A stretch of 64,000 nucleotides of DNA from contig NC_046679.1 in the NCBI RefSeq assembly GCF_009870125.1, positions 27,466,001 through 27,530,000 on the forward strand. Direction: 5' to 3'. This document shows, piece by piece, positions 54,101 through 64,000 of this stretch (positions are counted from its first letter, which is position 1; each line of letters opens with the position of its first letter). The stretch comes from Drosophila pseudoobscura (taxonomy: Eukaryota; Arthropoda; Insecta; Diptera; Drosophilidae). The notes below the pieces were generated by a model. That model was not told the DNA's origin. It searched no databases and was given only the letters and a program-made list of their open reading frames with translations. The translations under genes and the position numbers were made by a program.

Positions 54101-57100
54101 AGTGATCTCTGTCTGTCTGCCCGTCCCGGACATTGTTTTCTTTTGTTCGAGAAATGTCATCAGCAAAAGCCAAGGGTAACCGAAAAAATACGTACAATAT
54201 ATATTAAAATTTATGTTTATTAATAGCCGGAACGAGCTGTTGCCCATTTTTCGACTCAGATTGAAGACGAAAGTCCCCCAAAACGCATGATGTGAATAAT
54301 ACATCCGTAGAAATTGGTTGGTCTATCGTGGACCTTGGCCTTGAACTTAAGGCAAAAGGGAAATTGTTTTGGGGGAGAGTGACAGGGAATAGGACGCTTA
54401 AGCTAATGGTCGGCACCTATAAAAAGAAAGTCAATATAAATAATGTTTATGACGGAGGGGGTCTGTTAACTGGGGTCATAAAAGATTATGTCCTAATGCC
54501 AGGCTTGCGTGTAAGAGTGCAATACCTCAAAACACACCTAGATGGGTTCCTGGGGACTGCCCATTGGGTTTTAGGGTCAGTTGTAAAACGCAGAATGCCC
54601 AAAGGAACCTACACAAATTAGTTGATGATAGTTAATACTTTGAGCTCTTGGTCCCACACATTATACAGTATGTTGGATCATCAAAGAACGATGAAATCTT
54701 ATGAAACATTCCATCAAATGTTGATGTAAGCACTTCAATTGTTTGTATTCCATTTGCTGGCTGCTTAGTTTTTGATTTTCCTTTCCTGATTCTTTTCTTA
54801 TTTTCATCTTTCATAGATCGTGTTGAAAATCGTACTGCTAAACGATCTTGTGTGTCCCTCACTGATTTATGTGTTATTTTTGGCCGCCGTACAAAAAATC
54901 TCAAGCGATAAATTTTGAATGAAAATATACAAGGGAGAGATCTTTTTTGCTCACACTAAGAAGGCAAATATTCAGCTGCTTATGAGCATGAAGTGACGAC
55001 AGCAAACGCCGCCAGGCCGGGGTAGAAAATACCCAGAGACCCAGAGGCAAATAAACTTTGGTGCAAAAATACGGAACAGAAACGATATAAGGCTTGAGTT
55101 TTATTATTTCCGAATTCGTTAAACTGTAAAAATAATTGAGGCAACAGTTCGTATGGGAAATGTGGAAGTCATATGGTGGAATGTATTCGTATAACTTGGG
55201 ATTTTGTGTAGCAAATAAAAGAACCATAGAACTCCAATCAGGGACGGATATTAAGGATCCTACAAAATTCAAAATTACTAAATAATGAAAGTAAACAATC
55301 TTTATTTCCAAACTTTGCTCTTTGACTACCTTTTGGTATTTAACAAAAATTTTGTTTACTTCCAATCAAAAAACTCGATAACATTTGTACTTTAAAGTTC
55401 TGTATTTCTGTGAATAGGTGGTATATATAATAGTAAACAAATTAAACTATAGTTATGGGACTCCAAATGACTCGAAAAACACTAAAAAAAACTATACCTA
55501 GAACTGTCTTCTTTAAGTTTCCAGTGAAATATTATGTGTTCTACTTTCATAAAACTCATAATCTCTCGGGGTGCGGTAATTACAAGTCATCTCATTTCAT
55601 TCAAATAAAAAAAAACCCCATGAAAACAATCATAGAATTATGAAATAAAACCCAACAAGCATAGGCTTCGCTTGGCATCATGTCGGGCATGTAGAACCCC
55701 CAGAGAACAGACTATTATCAGGCATGGTATTGGAAATATTTATTCATCGCAGCTTGAGGAGCAATTGCAGCAGGTTAGTGTTTGTATGCCACTGGAAGCA
55801 CCAGAGATAAGCTCGGCTTATGTCATAAGTGAATCAATTAATTTTCCATACACCACATCCCACATCCCACGGCCTAATCTGCCACACTCCTCTCTGCTAT
55901 CAGCTAGACATGGGACAAATCCCGCCACGCGATTACCCTTATAATCTAGGCAAACATCACATATTGTTGGAATGACTAACTGACAGACAGATAGACAAAC
56001 AGACAGACAGATAGACGGACAGACTGAGCAACAGAGGTACAGTCAACAAGTCATGGTCAAGTTAGTTTTTGCCAAAGAGAACGTTAAAATATGATTATGA
56101 GGAATAACAAAGAACACGAACACGAACAGGCACAGGCACAGAGAACCACATCATAGAATTTAATTTCCGTTGCAGAGTAGAGCCATCAACATTGTCTTCT
56201 ATTTGTAGACATTTTACATGAAAGTGTGCGGCGGACATGACTCTGACCTTGGCAAGGCTGCAAAAGCTCCAACTCAATGAAAGCTTTCCGTTGCGCCCCA
56301 TGAATGAAATGCGCGATGCCGAAAGCTCACAAGGATATCTGACAGACCGACTGCGAGAAGGTTCTGAATGGAATGCCCAGAGATGGAGAGCAGGTCAAGG
56401 AGTGAAGCCGAAGGCCAAACCAAGCAACTCTTTATTATAATTTAATCATAAAATTCAATTTGATTAACCCTAATGATCTAAAAATATTAAAAACAAACTT
56501 TTCAGACGGCTTAATTTGATAAAAATTCGCTAAAAATTTCAACTCATTCATGGAATAACCCATAAAATACGTATACGTATCTGCGAATATATCGTATATG
56601 TATATAATATATATGTATATATAATATTCTTATCTGTATGTTTGCTCTTGTTGCGGCAATTCTTTCATTCTTTATTCATTTAAAACATTTTTTTTGCTGC
56701 CACACAAAAGCTTTTTACACAAAAAAAAAGAAATAATAGACAGAAGAAAATGCGGCAAAATTAAATGAAATTGACATGCTTGCTTTTGTGTTAGTTTATG
56801 TGTGTGGTTTGTGGTGTGCATGTGTGGGCGTTTAGGTGGAGAGCACGAATAGCTAGCGACAAAAAATTGCATAGAATATAAGCGAAAATTGTATGCCGCA
56901 GTTATACCCGTCGTATGGGCAATGTCAGAAATACATACATGCCCACAAAATACGAGCAGCAGAAGGAATGCAGATAAATCAACGAAATGTGAAGGGAATA
57001 AATTATGAACAGGTGGAGGTATTTCCTGCACTTTCCCACACTGCTTATCTTGCTAGCCAACACTGAAACTGTTAAAAATAGTTACAAAACGGACTTCTAT

Positions 57101-60100
57101 TGTGATTTATTTCTTTCTTATTCATTAGTTTGACAATGCACTGTGTTTCAATTTTGATTCCTCCCCCTTTCCAATGAATGTTTGTATGATTTTCTTAAAC
57201 CTACACCCAATACCGATTGTTCGATTTCGTCTACTTCTTGCGCTGATTATCGCTGGCAAGAATCATGGCAATGCGTATGAAGATATTCAGGGCATCCATA
57301 TATATGGCCAGAGCCATATTGATGGGATCGAATTTGGGAATGCCGTGCTGTGGATGCAACTCGGCCACGCGCACAATCCGCTGCGTGTCGTAGAGCAGGA
57401 ATCCGCTGAACAAGATCAATCCACCGTAGACTGACATACTTGCGAGGCCAGCTCCCAAGGCCGTTGTGGGGGGCAGCCACATACCAGCCAGAGATGAGGC
57501 AAAGACCACGCCCAATCCAATGGCCAACGGACCGCCCATGTAGAGAAATTTATCGCTTGGGGCACAGGCGGCCACCGTGGAGAGGGCGCCCACAATGCCG
57601 CCCGTGTAGAGCATGGCCCTGGTCAGAATCGGACCTCCCAGGAAGCACATGGGCGCCAGCACGGCTCCCAGAACGGTGCAGTGTGCCAGCCAGGCCAGCT
57701 GCTTGGCCCCGAATCCTTCTTTGTATTCGATTGACTGGGCCATGACCCCAGTGCCCATCACCAGGCCCAGGGTTATGAGCCCGGCAACTATACCGGAGCG
57801 AGTCATCAGGCTCATGGCGGTCTCGGACTGGAAAAAGGCAGCCGCTGCAGCAGCTGTAATGCCACAGGATGCCCCAAAGTAGGCATAGGTGGCATGAATG
57901 CGATCCCTCACATACTGCGGCCACAGCAACGATTGATCGTAGACACTGGTTTGCTTGGACAGGCCCAGTCCGTAGTAGCAGAGTCCCACGAGACCCATGA
58001 GGGCAGCTCCTGCTGCCGCACCCTTGCCCATGGAGTAGGCATTCTCGCTGGGTGGTCCCATCATCCGATCCTTGAGCGAGGGTCCACGCGTACGGCTCTC
58101 CAGATGCGAACGGTTACGGTTGGACTCACGTGAATAGTCCCGACGCAGCATATTCTGTAGATCCTTCTTTGGTATCAAGGACTTGCCCTGGCCCATTGAT
58201 GGCCATGTCAGGGGATTCTTCTTCAGCAGCGGCATGGCCTTGGTCGATTGCCATAGTCGCTGACTGGTGACCTGCCCCAAGAGACACAACGAACGTCCTG
58301 GCAGGACGTGATTTAAGCGAGCCAACAGCATTTTTCTAGATTATCAACTAATTTTTGTGTGTGATTTTGCAAGGCTACAAATATTTTCTTGCCTGTTTGA
58401 TGGTGTTTTTGTTACTTGATTAAACGATTGAATGGGAGAGAAAAGGCTGCTAGGATAAGAGATATTTTCCAAATCAGAAAAATAGTTTACAGATTCAGAT
58501 TTGGTGCGGAATTCTACAGAGATTCGTCGGTCGCCAAAGAATGCACCAGAAATATTTGCACGTGCCGCCACAGAAGACTTCTAAATGATAGCAGAAAATT
58601 GTCTCAAATTGAAGGTTAATTGGTTTCCCACAGATAAATTCGCTGTGTCAATTGGGATTCACAGATATCAAAATTGAATTCATTCAATAAATAAAAAGTC
58701 CATTTGGTCAATTCGAAATTATAATTTTAGATGCCCTCCCAAACGAGATTGTTTTGTGAGGTGGCAATTTAGCCAATGAATATGGAAAACGCTGCTACAT
58801 TGTATAAGAATTGGCAATTTATTTATGCCAAAAAATTTGATTGAATGTGGGCTTGCAAATGCCATTTCAAGCTGTCACAAAGCAAAAAAAAAGAAATAGG
58901 AATAATTTAAATATGAAAATGAATGCAGAATGGCAAATGCACAGGAAAAAATCATGTATGATATAATACATTTATTTTCAAAGAGCAGAACTATCGCAGA
59001 AGCTTTGCTAACCATTTTTATTAATCTTAAGTTTTCTTTTCCCTTCAATCGACTAATGAAATCGTCGATGTATTGTATCGATGGGCCCCTCGGGTAACGA
59101 AAACCAAACCAGTTAGAGGCACACAAAGCCGTCGCCTCTGATCTCATACAACATTCTACCCGTCTCTTTTTTTCAGTTTGGTTTATTTCTCTGACTTTTT
59201 GCAATTTGTGAATCAGCACGGCTGTTGCTACTGCTGGGTTTACTATAGTTTTTACACAATACAATAATTTACATAGTCGTACATCCCGCACCGACAAACA
59301 GAGGGATGGAGATGGAGGGAGAGCAGGGGGCGATGGCGGTGCACTAGTTTGCTACCTAATTATTTGCGCAGTTTAAGTGTCGGCACAGAAAAAGCCAAAG
59401 ACCCCTAGACCGGACTCATATAACAGACAGCTGTTGTGTGTGTGTGTGTGTGTGTGGGATACGTTCCTGTGTTTGTGTGTATCTGTGTTTGCTCATTATG
59501 GAGACGAGAACTAGAATTTCCTAGAATCAATAGAATGCAAATGAAAGGGGACACGCCGTCATTAGAAACGCCTGCGTTTCAAGCAAGCAACCCCCCGGTA
59601 AGGATACCGTCGCAGGTTTATTGTTTACATAATTACGTGTATGTATATATGTATGCTCATGTAGGACCCCAAGGACGAGCCATCTCTAGGGGGTAGGACA
59701 TTGCCGCAGCAGCAGCAGCTGTTCCTTTAATATTGGAGGCAATTTAATTGTTTCCAGCTGCGCGAAACGTCAGGCCGAAAACATATACAATTACATATAT
59801 AATTTCTTATCGGTACACTTTGGAGAACACCGCTTTTGGCGCTTTCTTTTGCGGTACTTTCCGAATCATCAATCAGCCCGAACTAATTCAAAAAAATTCG
59901 CTATTGCCTGATCAGCAATGATCATCAATTGCCGTCAAAGTGGGTTTCTAGTGGATAGATCTGGGTATAAATCATCGTGAAGAGAACTGTATGTATATGG
60001 CCTACATGAGGTGTGCAACTTAATTATATATATAGTTGTGCGCCTTAGATTGGATGACAGCATTGTGGCTGATGTCATGATGAGAGACTTGCCTAAATTG

Positions 60101-60261
60101 GGTAAACTTTATGGCAAGTCATTTAATGGTAAATTTACAACATGACAGCAGTTTCAAATATCTATTTAAAAATGTATATAGTCTTCTATATCGCTTGCTA
60201 TATAATTTTCAACTTACTTGAGTCCAATTTTGAACTGATCAAATGCCGCCATGGAAGACAT
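51128..60261 (-). CDS. Alpha-esterase-type carboxylesterase 2, five exons, long intron 1
   Basis: The CDS joins 60261-60218, 53005-52693, 52620-52470, 52396-51660 and 51592-51128 (569 residues). The micro-exon reads MSSMAAFDQFKIGL and ends in a phase-2 donor (GTAAGT). The acceptor at 53005 restores Lys and continues MVDFKVQQRR, aligning with KVLSFKYEQRK of esterase 1. The first ATG (context CAAAATG) is preferred over an in-frame ATG nine bases on; an in-frame TAA lies just upstream. Hydrolase hallmarks are GGGF at about 134-137, nucleophile elbow GDSAG with Ser217, Glu350 in SNEGLL and His471 in CHGDD. Asp replaces the usual Glu before Ser, but the triad is complete. Intron 1 (7.2 kb) contains a same-strand mitochondrial gene. 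Linking exon 1 rests on splice phase and homology. Possibly alpha-Est9, judged by order only. Confidence 0.87.
53006..57105 (-). other. Intron 1 of esterase 2, 3' portion
   Basis: AT-rich intronic DNA between the poly(A) signal of the nested GHITM/MICS1 gene and exon 2 of the esterase. It holds three adjacent unexplained frames (54292-54621 +, 54632-54904 -, 54901-55365 -), a GACA/GATA tract at 55981-56027 and an AT dinucleotide patch near 56585-56630. No confirmed gene. Confidence 0.5.
55981..56027. repeat. Imperfect (GACA/GATA)n repeat
   Basis: Interspersed GACAGACAGATAGAC units over about 47 bases. It resembles the microsatellite core of DINE-type elements, but the diagnostic terminal blocks are absent, so it is recorded only as a simple repeat. 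Confidence 0.75.
57106..57111 (-). terminator. Poly(A) signal AATAAA of GHITM/MICS1 gene
   Basis: AATAAA on the minus strand about 120 bases after the stop codon of the nested gene, in sequence reading AAGAAATAAATCAC. It is the canonical cleavage/polyadenylation hexamer at a normal 3' UTR distance. Confidence 0.65.
57231..58331 (-). CDS. Mics1: GHITM/MICS1 mitochondrial inner-membrane TMBIM-family protein
   Basis: An intronless CDS of 366 residues. The N-terminus (MLLARLNHVLPGRSLCLLGQ) is basic and amphipathic without acids, a mitochondrial presequence; a basic linker follows to about residue 100. Then come about seven or eight hydrophobic segments (roughly 102-125, 150-168, 178-198, 210-235, 243-260, 268-290, 298-318, 343-360). 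The C-terminal signature GFLLYDTQRIVRVAE ... KFDPINMALAIYMDALNIF is characteristic of GHITM (TMBIM5/MICS1) in the BI-1-like/UPF0005 family. The protein acts in the inner membrane in cristae organisation, cytochrome c retention and calcium/proton exchange (family knowledge). Length is slightly above the vertebrate protein. It lies on the same strand inside intron 1 of esterase 2, and so needs its own promoter. The symbol Mics1 is the fly orthologue's name as I recall it. Confidence 0.93.
   Translation of the reverse strand: MLLARLNHVLPGRSLCLLGQVTSQRLWQSTKAMPLLKKNPLTWPSMGQGKSLIPKKDLQNMLRRDYSRESNRNRSHLESRTRGPSLKDRMMGPPSENAYSMGKGAAAGAALMGLVGLCYYGLGLSKQTSVYDQSLLWPQYVRDRIHATYAYFGASCGITAAAAAAFFQSETAMSLMTRSGIVAGLITLGLVMGTGVMAQSIEYKEGFGAKQLAWLAHCTVLGAVLAPMCFLGGPILTRAMLYTGGIVGALSTVAACAPSDKFLYMGGPLAIGLGVVFASSLAGMWLPPTTALGAGLASMSVYGGLILFSGFLLYDTQRIVRVAELHPQHGIPKFDPINMALAIYMDALNIFIRIAMILASDNQRKK
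58332..60217 (-). other. Esterase 2 intron 1, 5' portion, with MICS1 promoter region
   Basis: The first 200-270 bases upstream of the nested gene's ATG are an open, ATG-poor stretch that is probably its leader, and a CACGTG E-box (about 58559-58564) could be a promoter element. The rest is AT-rich DNA with a (TG)11 tract at 59435-59456 and a CAG run near 59705-59720. No other exon seen. Confidence 0.4.
59435..59456. repeat. (TG)11 microsatellite
   Basis: An uninterrupted TG tract followed by GGATACG, inside the long intron of esterase 2. Confidence 0.9.
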
Positions 60262-60958
60262 TTTGGTGTTCTCTTATGTTCTTCGGTTCAAATTTAATCA
60301 AAAGATTGTATATGGCTCTACTTTCCTTTCCTTTTTGTTATTATTATTATATATTTATAAATTTTCGTGTTTCTTTGGTTTCTTCTCTTATAAATATTAC
60401 AAAAATTACTTTTTATTTTGTATCAAAATGTGTGTTGAACAACTAACAGCTGTTGTTGTGTTTTCGGTTTTTGTTTTTTTTTTTTTTTTTGTTTTTTTGG
60501 TTGGCCTTGCAAGGACTATGCGTTGTGTATCAACAAAAATACAGTCTCTGTCGCTGTAGCTTTGCTACTGATAAGGAGCTTTCCTGTCCTGCGCACAAAC
60601 ACAGACACAAGAACACCCACAGGACGAAGCCCGTTCCCGCACAGCAGGAAAAACACACACGCGCTCTTGTGGTACACGCAGGATAATTTACACGTCGAAA
60701 AAAGCACAGATTCCCAAGCAAGCATTTATCACATAACACGCGAAAAACAATCAGATTTTTGTTGAAATTCTTTGAATACTGCCGCACAACTATTACTCGG
60801 TTTTTTTTGTAGTATATATAGTTTTGTTGCTTTTGTTGATGATGGAACACGGTGGAAAGGTGTGTGTGTGTGTCCGGATTGTTCAGTTCAGCTTTTGTTG
60901 CCGTTACGCGTCCGATTGGCGTGAAGGCAGCTCATCAACTGTCCGCAAAAGCACGCGC

Positions 60959-60966
60959 TATAAAAG
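60959..60966 (+). promoter_or_regulatory. Candidate TATA box facing right
   Basis: TATAAAAG is a near-ideal TATA box on the + strand about 0.7 kb upstream of esterase 2's start, pointing away from it. No strong initiator is obvious 30 bases on, and no coding exon is identified downstream in the window. It could serve a gene whose body lies beyond 64 kb, or be chance. Confidence 0.3.
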
Positions 60967-61266
60967 TTCTAAACGAAACACCACACCGAAAAAGCTTTTC
61001 CCACTGAGACCGATACCGAGACAGAGACCGAGACAGAGACCTGAACATAAAAGCATGCGATGCGATGCGTGTGTGAGAGCTGCTGGGTGGGTGGGGTATC
61101 TATCAACGTTATCTATAATTCAGTAGCCTCACAATTATGTTTATTGAGGCATTCTTCTATTGAATACTGAGTCACTCTCGCAATTACATGGCAAAAAATT
61201 ACTTTTGACTTTGTCCTGTGGCATTTATTATTGAGCGGCACTCCTCATATGAGCTTTATCAGAGCC

Positions 61267-61593
61267 TCAACAAAAAAAATAAATAAATAGTAGATAAGAA
61301 AACAGTATTGATACGCTATGGCGGGAGGGTACCAAGTTGTGATTTTGCTGATTCGACACTAAAATTCCATGTATCGCCGTGTCTTCTTCATATTTTGTTT
61401 GACGACGTTGGGTGACATGTGGCGTATGTGTAATCTTTATGGCCCACTCATCGTGTGATAAGAATGGTTCGAACCAATTTTGCGAATGAGTCAGTTTATT
61501 GTATTTGCCGGAGGGGTGTACTTCTAGGAAGCTGTCTGCCATCGATCTTCGGTAATCGGGAAAGTACCCACTCGTGCGGGGGCGCGATACCAC
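61267..61593 (-). CDS. Unidentified coding-like ORF
   Basis: The frame runs back to an in-frame stop just before 61593. The first ATG is at 61539-61537 and gives 91 residues (MADSFLEVHPSGKYNKLTHS...). Codon use and composition look protein-like through about residue 75: many charged and aromatic residues (NWFEPFLSHDEWAIKITHTP) and no repeat. It ends in a short hydrophobic tail, LFSYLLFIYFFC, over T-rich DNA, which may be read-through beyond the real end. I recognise no domain. It could be a small lineage-specific gene, an exon, or a fragment of a decayed element. Confidence 0.3.
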   Translation of the reverse strand: MVSRPRTSGYFPDYRRSMADSFLEVHPSGKYNKLTHSQNWFEPFLSHDEWAIKITHTPHVTQRRQTKYEEDTAIHGILVSNQQNHNLVPSRHSVSILFSYLLFIYFFC

Positions 61594-64000
61594 AAGTAGT
61601 GTCTAATACTCGATGGGGCAGCAATTTGGTGGAATAATCAAGATGTTGTATGGCAAGAGTGTTTTCTTACACTTTTAATACACATTTACTTTATATTTCT
61701 TGCACTTAAAGCTTGAAACTACTTTCAGTAAGCGGGAAAGCACCGTTTGGGCACTTCAATAGACTATTGAGAAGTTCTATATAAGAAGTGGTTTGTATTT
61801 CTATAAAATGGAAAAACAAACCCCACGTTGTTGTTACTTTAAGTTCTTAGATTTCTCTCATAGTTCTTTCATTTTAAGCCCGAAACTTCTTATGACTTCA
61901 TCGCACGAGTTAGCCTTGCTGTCTCCCACTCTAGACCTTCTGTATACCAGGAAATTTTTGTATCACCTCAGATAAAGTCATTCATTATATGTGGGGCATG
62001 TTGTTGTGCTTGTCTCCGGCTGCCACACGCGCCCAATGGTCCCTTGAGGCAAAGCAAACAAAATCAAGCGGAAAAAGCAAAATAAGGGAAAGTAATAAAG
62101 GAAAGTCAACACAACGCACAGTCACAGCTGATTGGAAGGAGCTGCTGCCGCTGTTGTTGTTGTTTCTGCTTCCTCCTGTTGCTATTGAAAAGCTTTCCGC
62201 TGAGCCAAAGCTCAGCCAGCACTAGCTTTTGCCATAGCTTTTAACAAGCTTTTAGCAGTCGAACGTTTATTTTGATTTGTTTTATGTTAAGTTTTGTTCT
62301 TCCCCAAGTAATTACCATAAGTTATGGTCAGTTCTGGTTCGGTTTGGATTAGTCTGGCATCTGGAATCAAAGTTGATTGGACTTAATGCGAAACTACGAG
62401 TATGTGAGTATGCGAATATACGATTATATGAGTATGTGTGAATGGTTTATACCCAACGAATGCTGTGTATGGCGGGACAGTTTTGTTTTTATTTATGATA
62501 CATTAAATAAATAACCTTGGCCGGGGGGTAATACTAGTCTACCCTCTCGTGACTTTGGGCGCTTATGTTGCCATGCGCTTTTCAGTGAGAGAGCTTCGGC
62601 TCTCATTTCGGATGTGCTTTTTTGATCTCTCTTGCTCTCGCACACGATCGCGTGCTCTGGTGGCTCTTCTGGCACGTTTTTCTGCTTTACGTTCCTCTAA
62701 TTCATTTAAATCAATTTAGATAGAGTTCTTTTTCTGCGACGATTGCGACTATTTCAGTCGCACAATTGTTAGGCATTAAATGATTTTGATTAAACCAAAA
62801 TGATTTCAATCAGCGAGCGGCAAAACCAACACACAAAAGAAAACGTTTTAATAATAACAGAAATTTTTGCAAATTCAGAATATTGTTTTATGTATTTACA
62901 TTTTGCCATATGGTGGCATGTGAGTTTTTCACGAATTTCCCCCGAAAACATTTCCACTGTTTAACTTTAACTAATTTATATTTTGTGGGTCCGAGATTTG
63001 CGTGCTTCAATCTGATTCCCTGGAAAATTGGGGCCAGTGAGTAAATGTTTTTCCCGAAAAATCAGCAATTCAGATAAATTAAAAATTCATTTCCGTTACT
63101 CTTACAACTTGCGTTTTCTCCACCACAACAACAACAAGGGACCTCCAAGGACCATGTCTAAGAAAATGTAAATGGAATATCAAATGTCCGAAAACCAGTA
63201 ACAGGAACAACCAGCCGTGCCTGTTCGGTGGCTTTCGAGGCGCGCACATGATAATCATAAGCATTTCGCGCCGCGCGCGCAACAATTGCCTCATGAATTT
63301 TTCAAAGGCAAATCAAATCAAACGGACGCCTGCCACACCCCATACTCATCAGGATGCCCGCACCACACACCCCACACCCCACACTCCTCCTCCGCTGTTC
63401 GCTGTTCGCTCCTTTGGCAAGAAGTCATAATTTTCCGGCTCCTCGCGTGACTTTTCCATGCCATTTCGTGACTTGATTACATGCGTCCTTGTTGTTGCCT
63501 CCGCCATTTCTCCTGTTCCTTTTCGTTGTTCTCGCTGTTGTTGTTTTCCTGGGGATAATTGGGGGTGGATTTTTCCCCATATATAGAGTTCACGGGGCTA
63601 TCAAAGCCCCATTCTCATTCCATTGACTCCTGCACGTGACACACAGAACTACTTTTGTCTGTGATTTTAGAAATACAAACAAAAAAGAAACTTTTGACAC
63701 ACACAAGGCTCACAGAAGAATGTATTGTTTTTAAGGGTATTGATATGAAAAATGGGGTCTGAAAAGGCTTAATGCTAACTTTTTTGAACAACTTGCATGA
63801 GTTTATAAGTGTAGAACACTTTAGTTGGGGATTGGAACCATTTAGACCCACTTAAAGCTGGAAATATTCTGAATCCTTTCCAAGTGCATGACTTTTATAG
63901 ATCATTGCTTTGTGAGCAGATACATCCAGAAAGAAATGTGTTTTATTCGTTTAGGAAGAGCAACATTAACATTACTGCCATTTCTTCTTATACTCTCCAC

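Larger units (their letters stand above)
60262..64000. other. Upstream region of esterase 2, no confirmed gene
   Basis: The region begins with the 5' leader of esterase 2, with T-rich runs on the + strand near 60470-60495. A plus-strand TATAAAAG at 60959 and GAGAC repeats (about 61008-61042) follow. An unidentified coding-like minus frame occupies 61267-61593. Beyond 61.6 kb only interrupted frames and simple sequence are visible up to the window edge. Confidence 0.45.

Noticed and set aside
57440..58133. Plus-strand frames over the GHITM/MICS1 gene
   Set aside because: They are antisense shadows of a conserved membrane-protein CDS.
58344..58571. 75-codon minus frame just upstream of GHITM/MICS1
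   Set aside because: It has no ATG at its start and ends right before the true start codon; it is best read as open 5' leader sequence.

Overview
The window looks like Drosophila euchromatin. It is AT-rich and full of microsatellites, has short GT-AG introns, a canonical insect tRNA-Val(CAC) gene, alpha-esterase-type carboxylesterase genes and an INE-1/DINE-1-like Helentron. I could not fix the species. The style of the Helentron hints at the obscura group, but that is an impression. A tRNA-Val(CAC) beside alpha-esterase genes resembles the D. melanogaster 84D neighbourhood as I remember it (unverified).

Gene density is very low. From the left there is a two-exon gene for a small secreted proline/threonine-rich protein (about 1.56-3.25 kb, + strand, with a TATA promoter), then a 10 kb desert, a solitary tRNA-Val (13.17 kb, +), another desert, a 1.08 kb Helentron-like insertion (27.76-28.83 kb), and a single-exon MADF-domain gene (32.8-33.3 kb, -). 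No coding sequence is supported in most of 3.3-32.8 kb or 33.3-44 kb. These stretches hold simple repeats, AT-rich blocks with clustered homeodomain-type cores (best at 16.7-17.5 kb) and TE or pseudogene debris. They would suit regulatory DNA or long introns of a developmental gene whose coding exons lie outside the window.

The right third holds two tandem minus-strand carboxylesterase genes (44.06-48.18 and 51.13-60.26 kb). I rebuilt both from splice sites, as 563 and 569 residues. Each begins with a tiny exon (41 and 44 coding bases) that joins in phase 2 to an exon of exactly 313 bases, and each has a full Ser/Glu/His triad. Intron 1 of the second esterase is about 7.2 kb and contains, on the same strand, an intronless gene for a mitochondrial inner-membrane TMBIM-family protein (GHITM/MICS1).

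The esterases probably act in ester hydrolysis of dietary, xenobiotic or lipid substrates, and the nested gene in mitochondrial cristae and ion homeostasis. Nothing in the sequence ties these roles together functionally. The last 3.7 kb holds upstream DNA of the second esterase, an opposing TATA-box candidate and one unidentified coding-like ORF.
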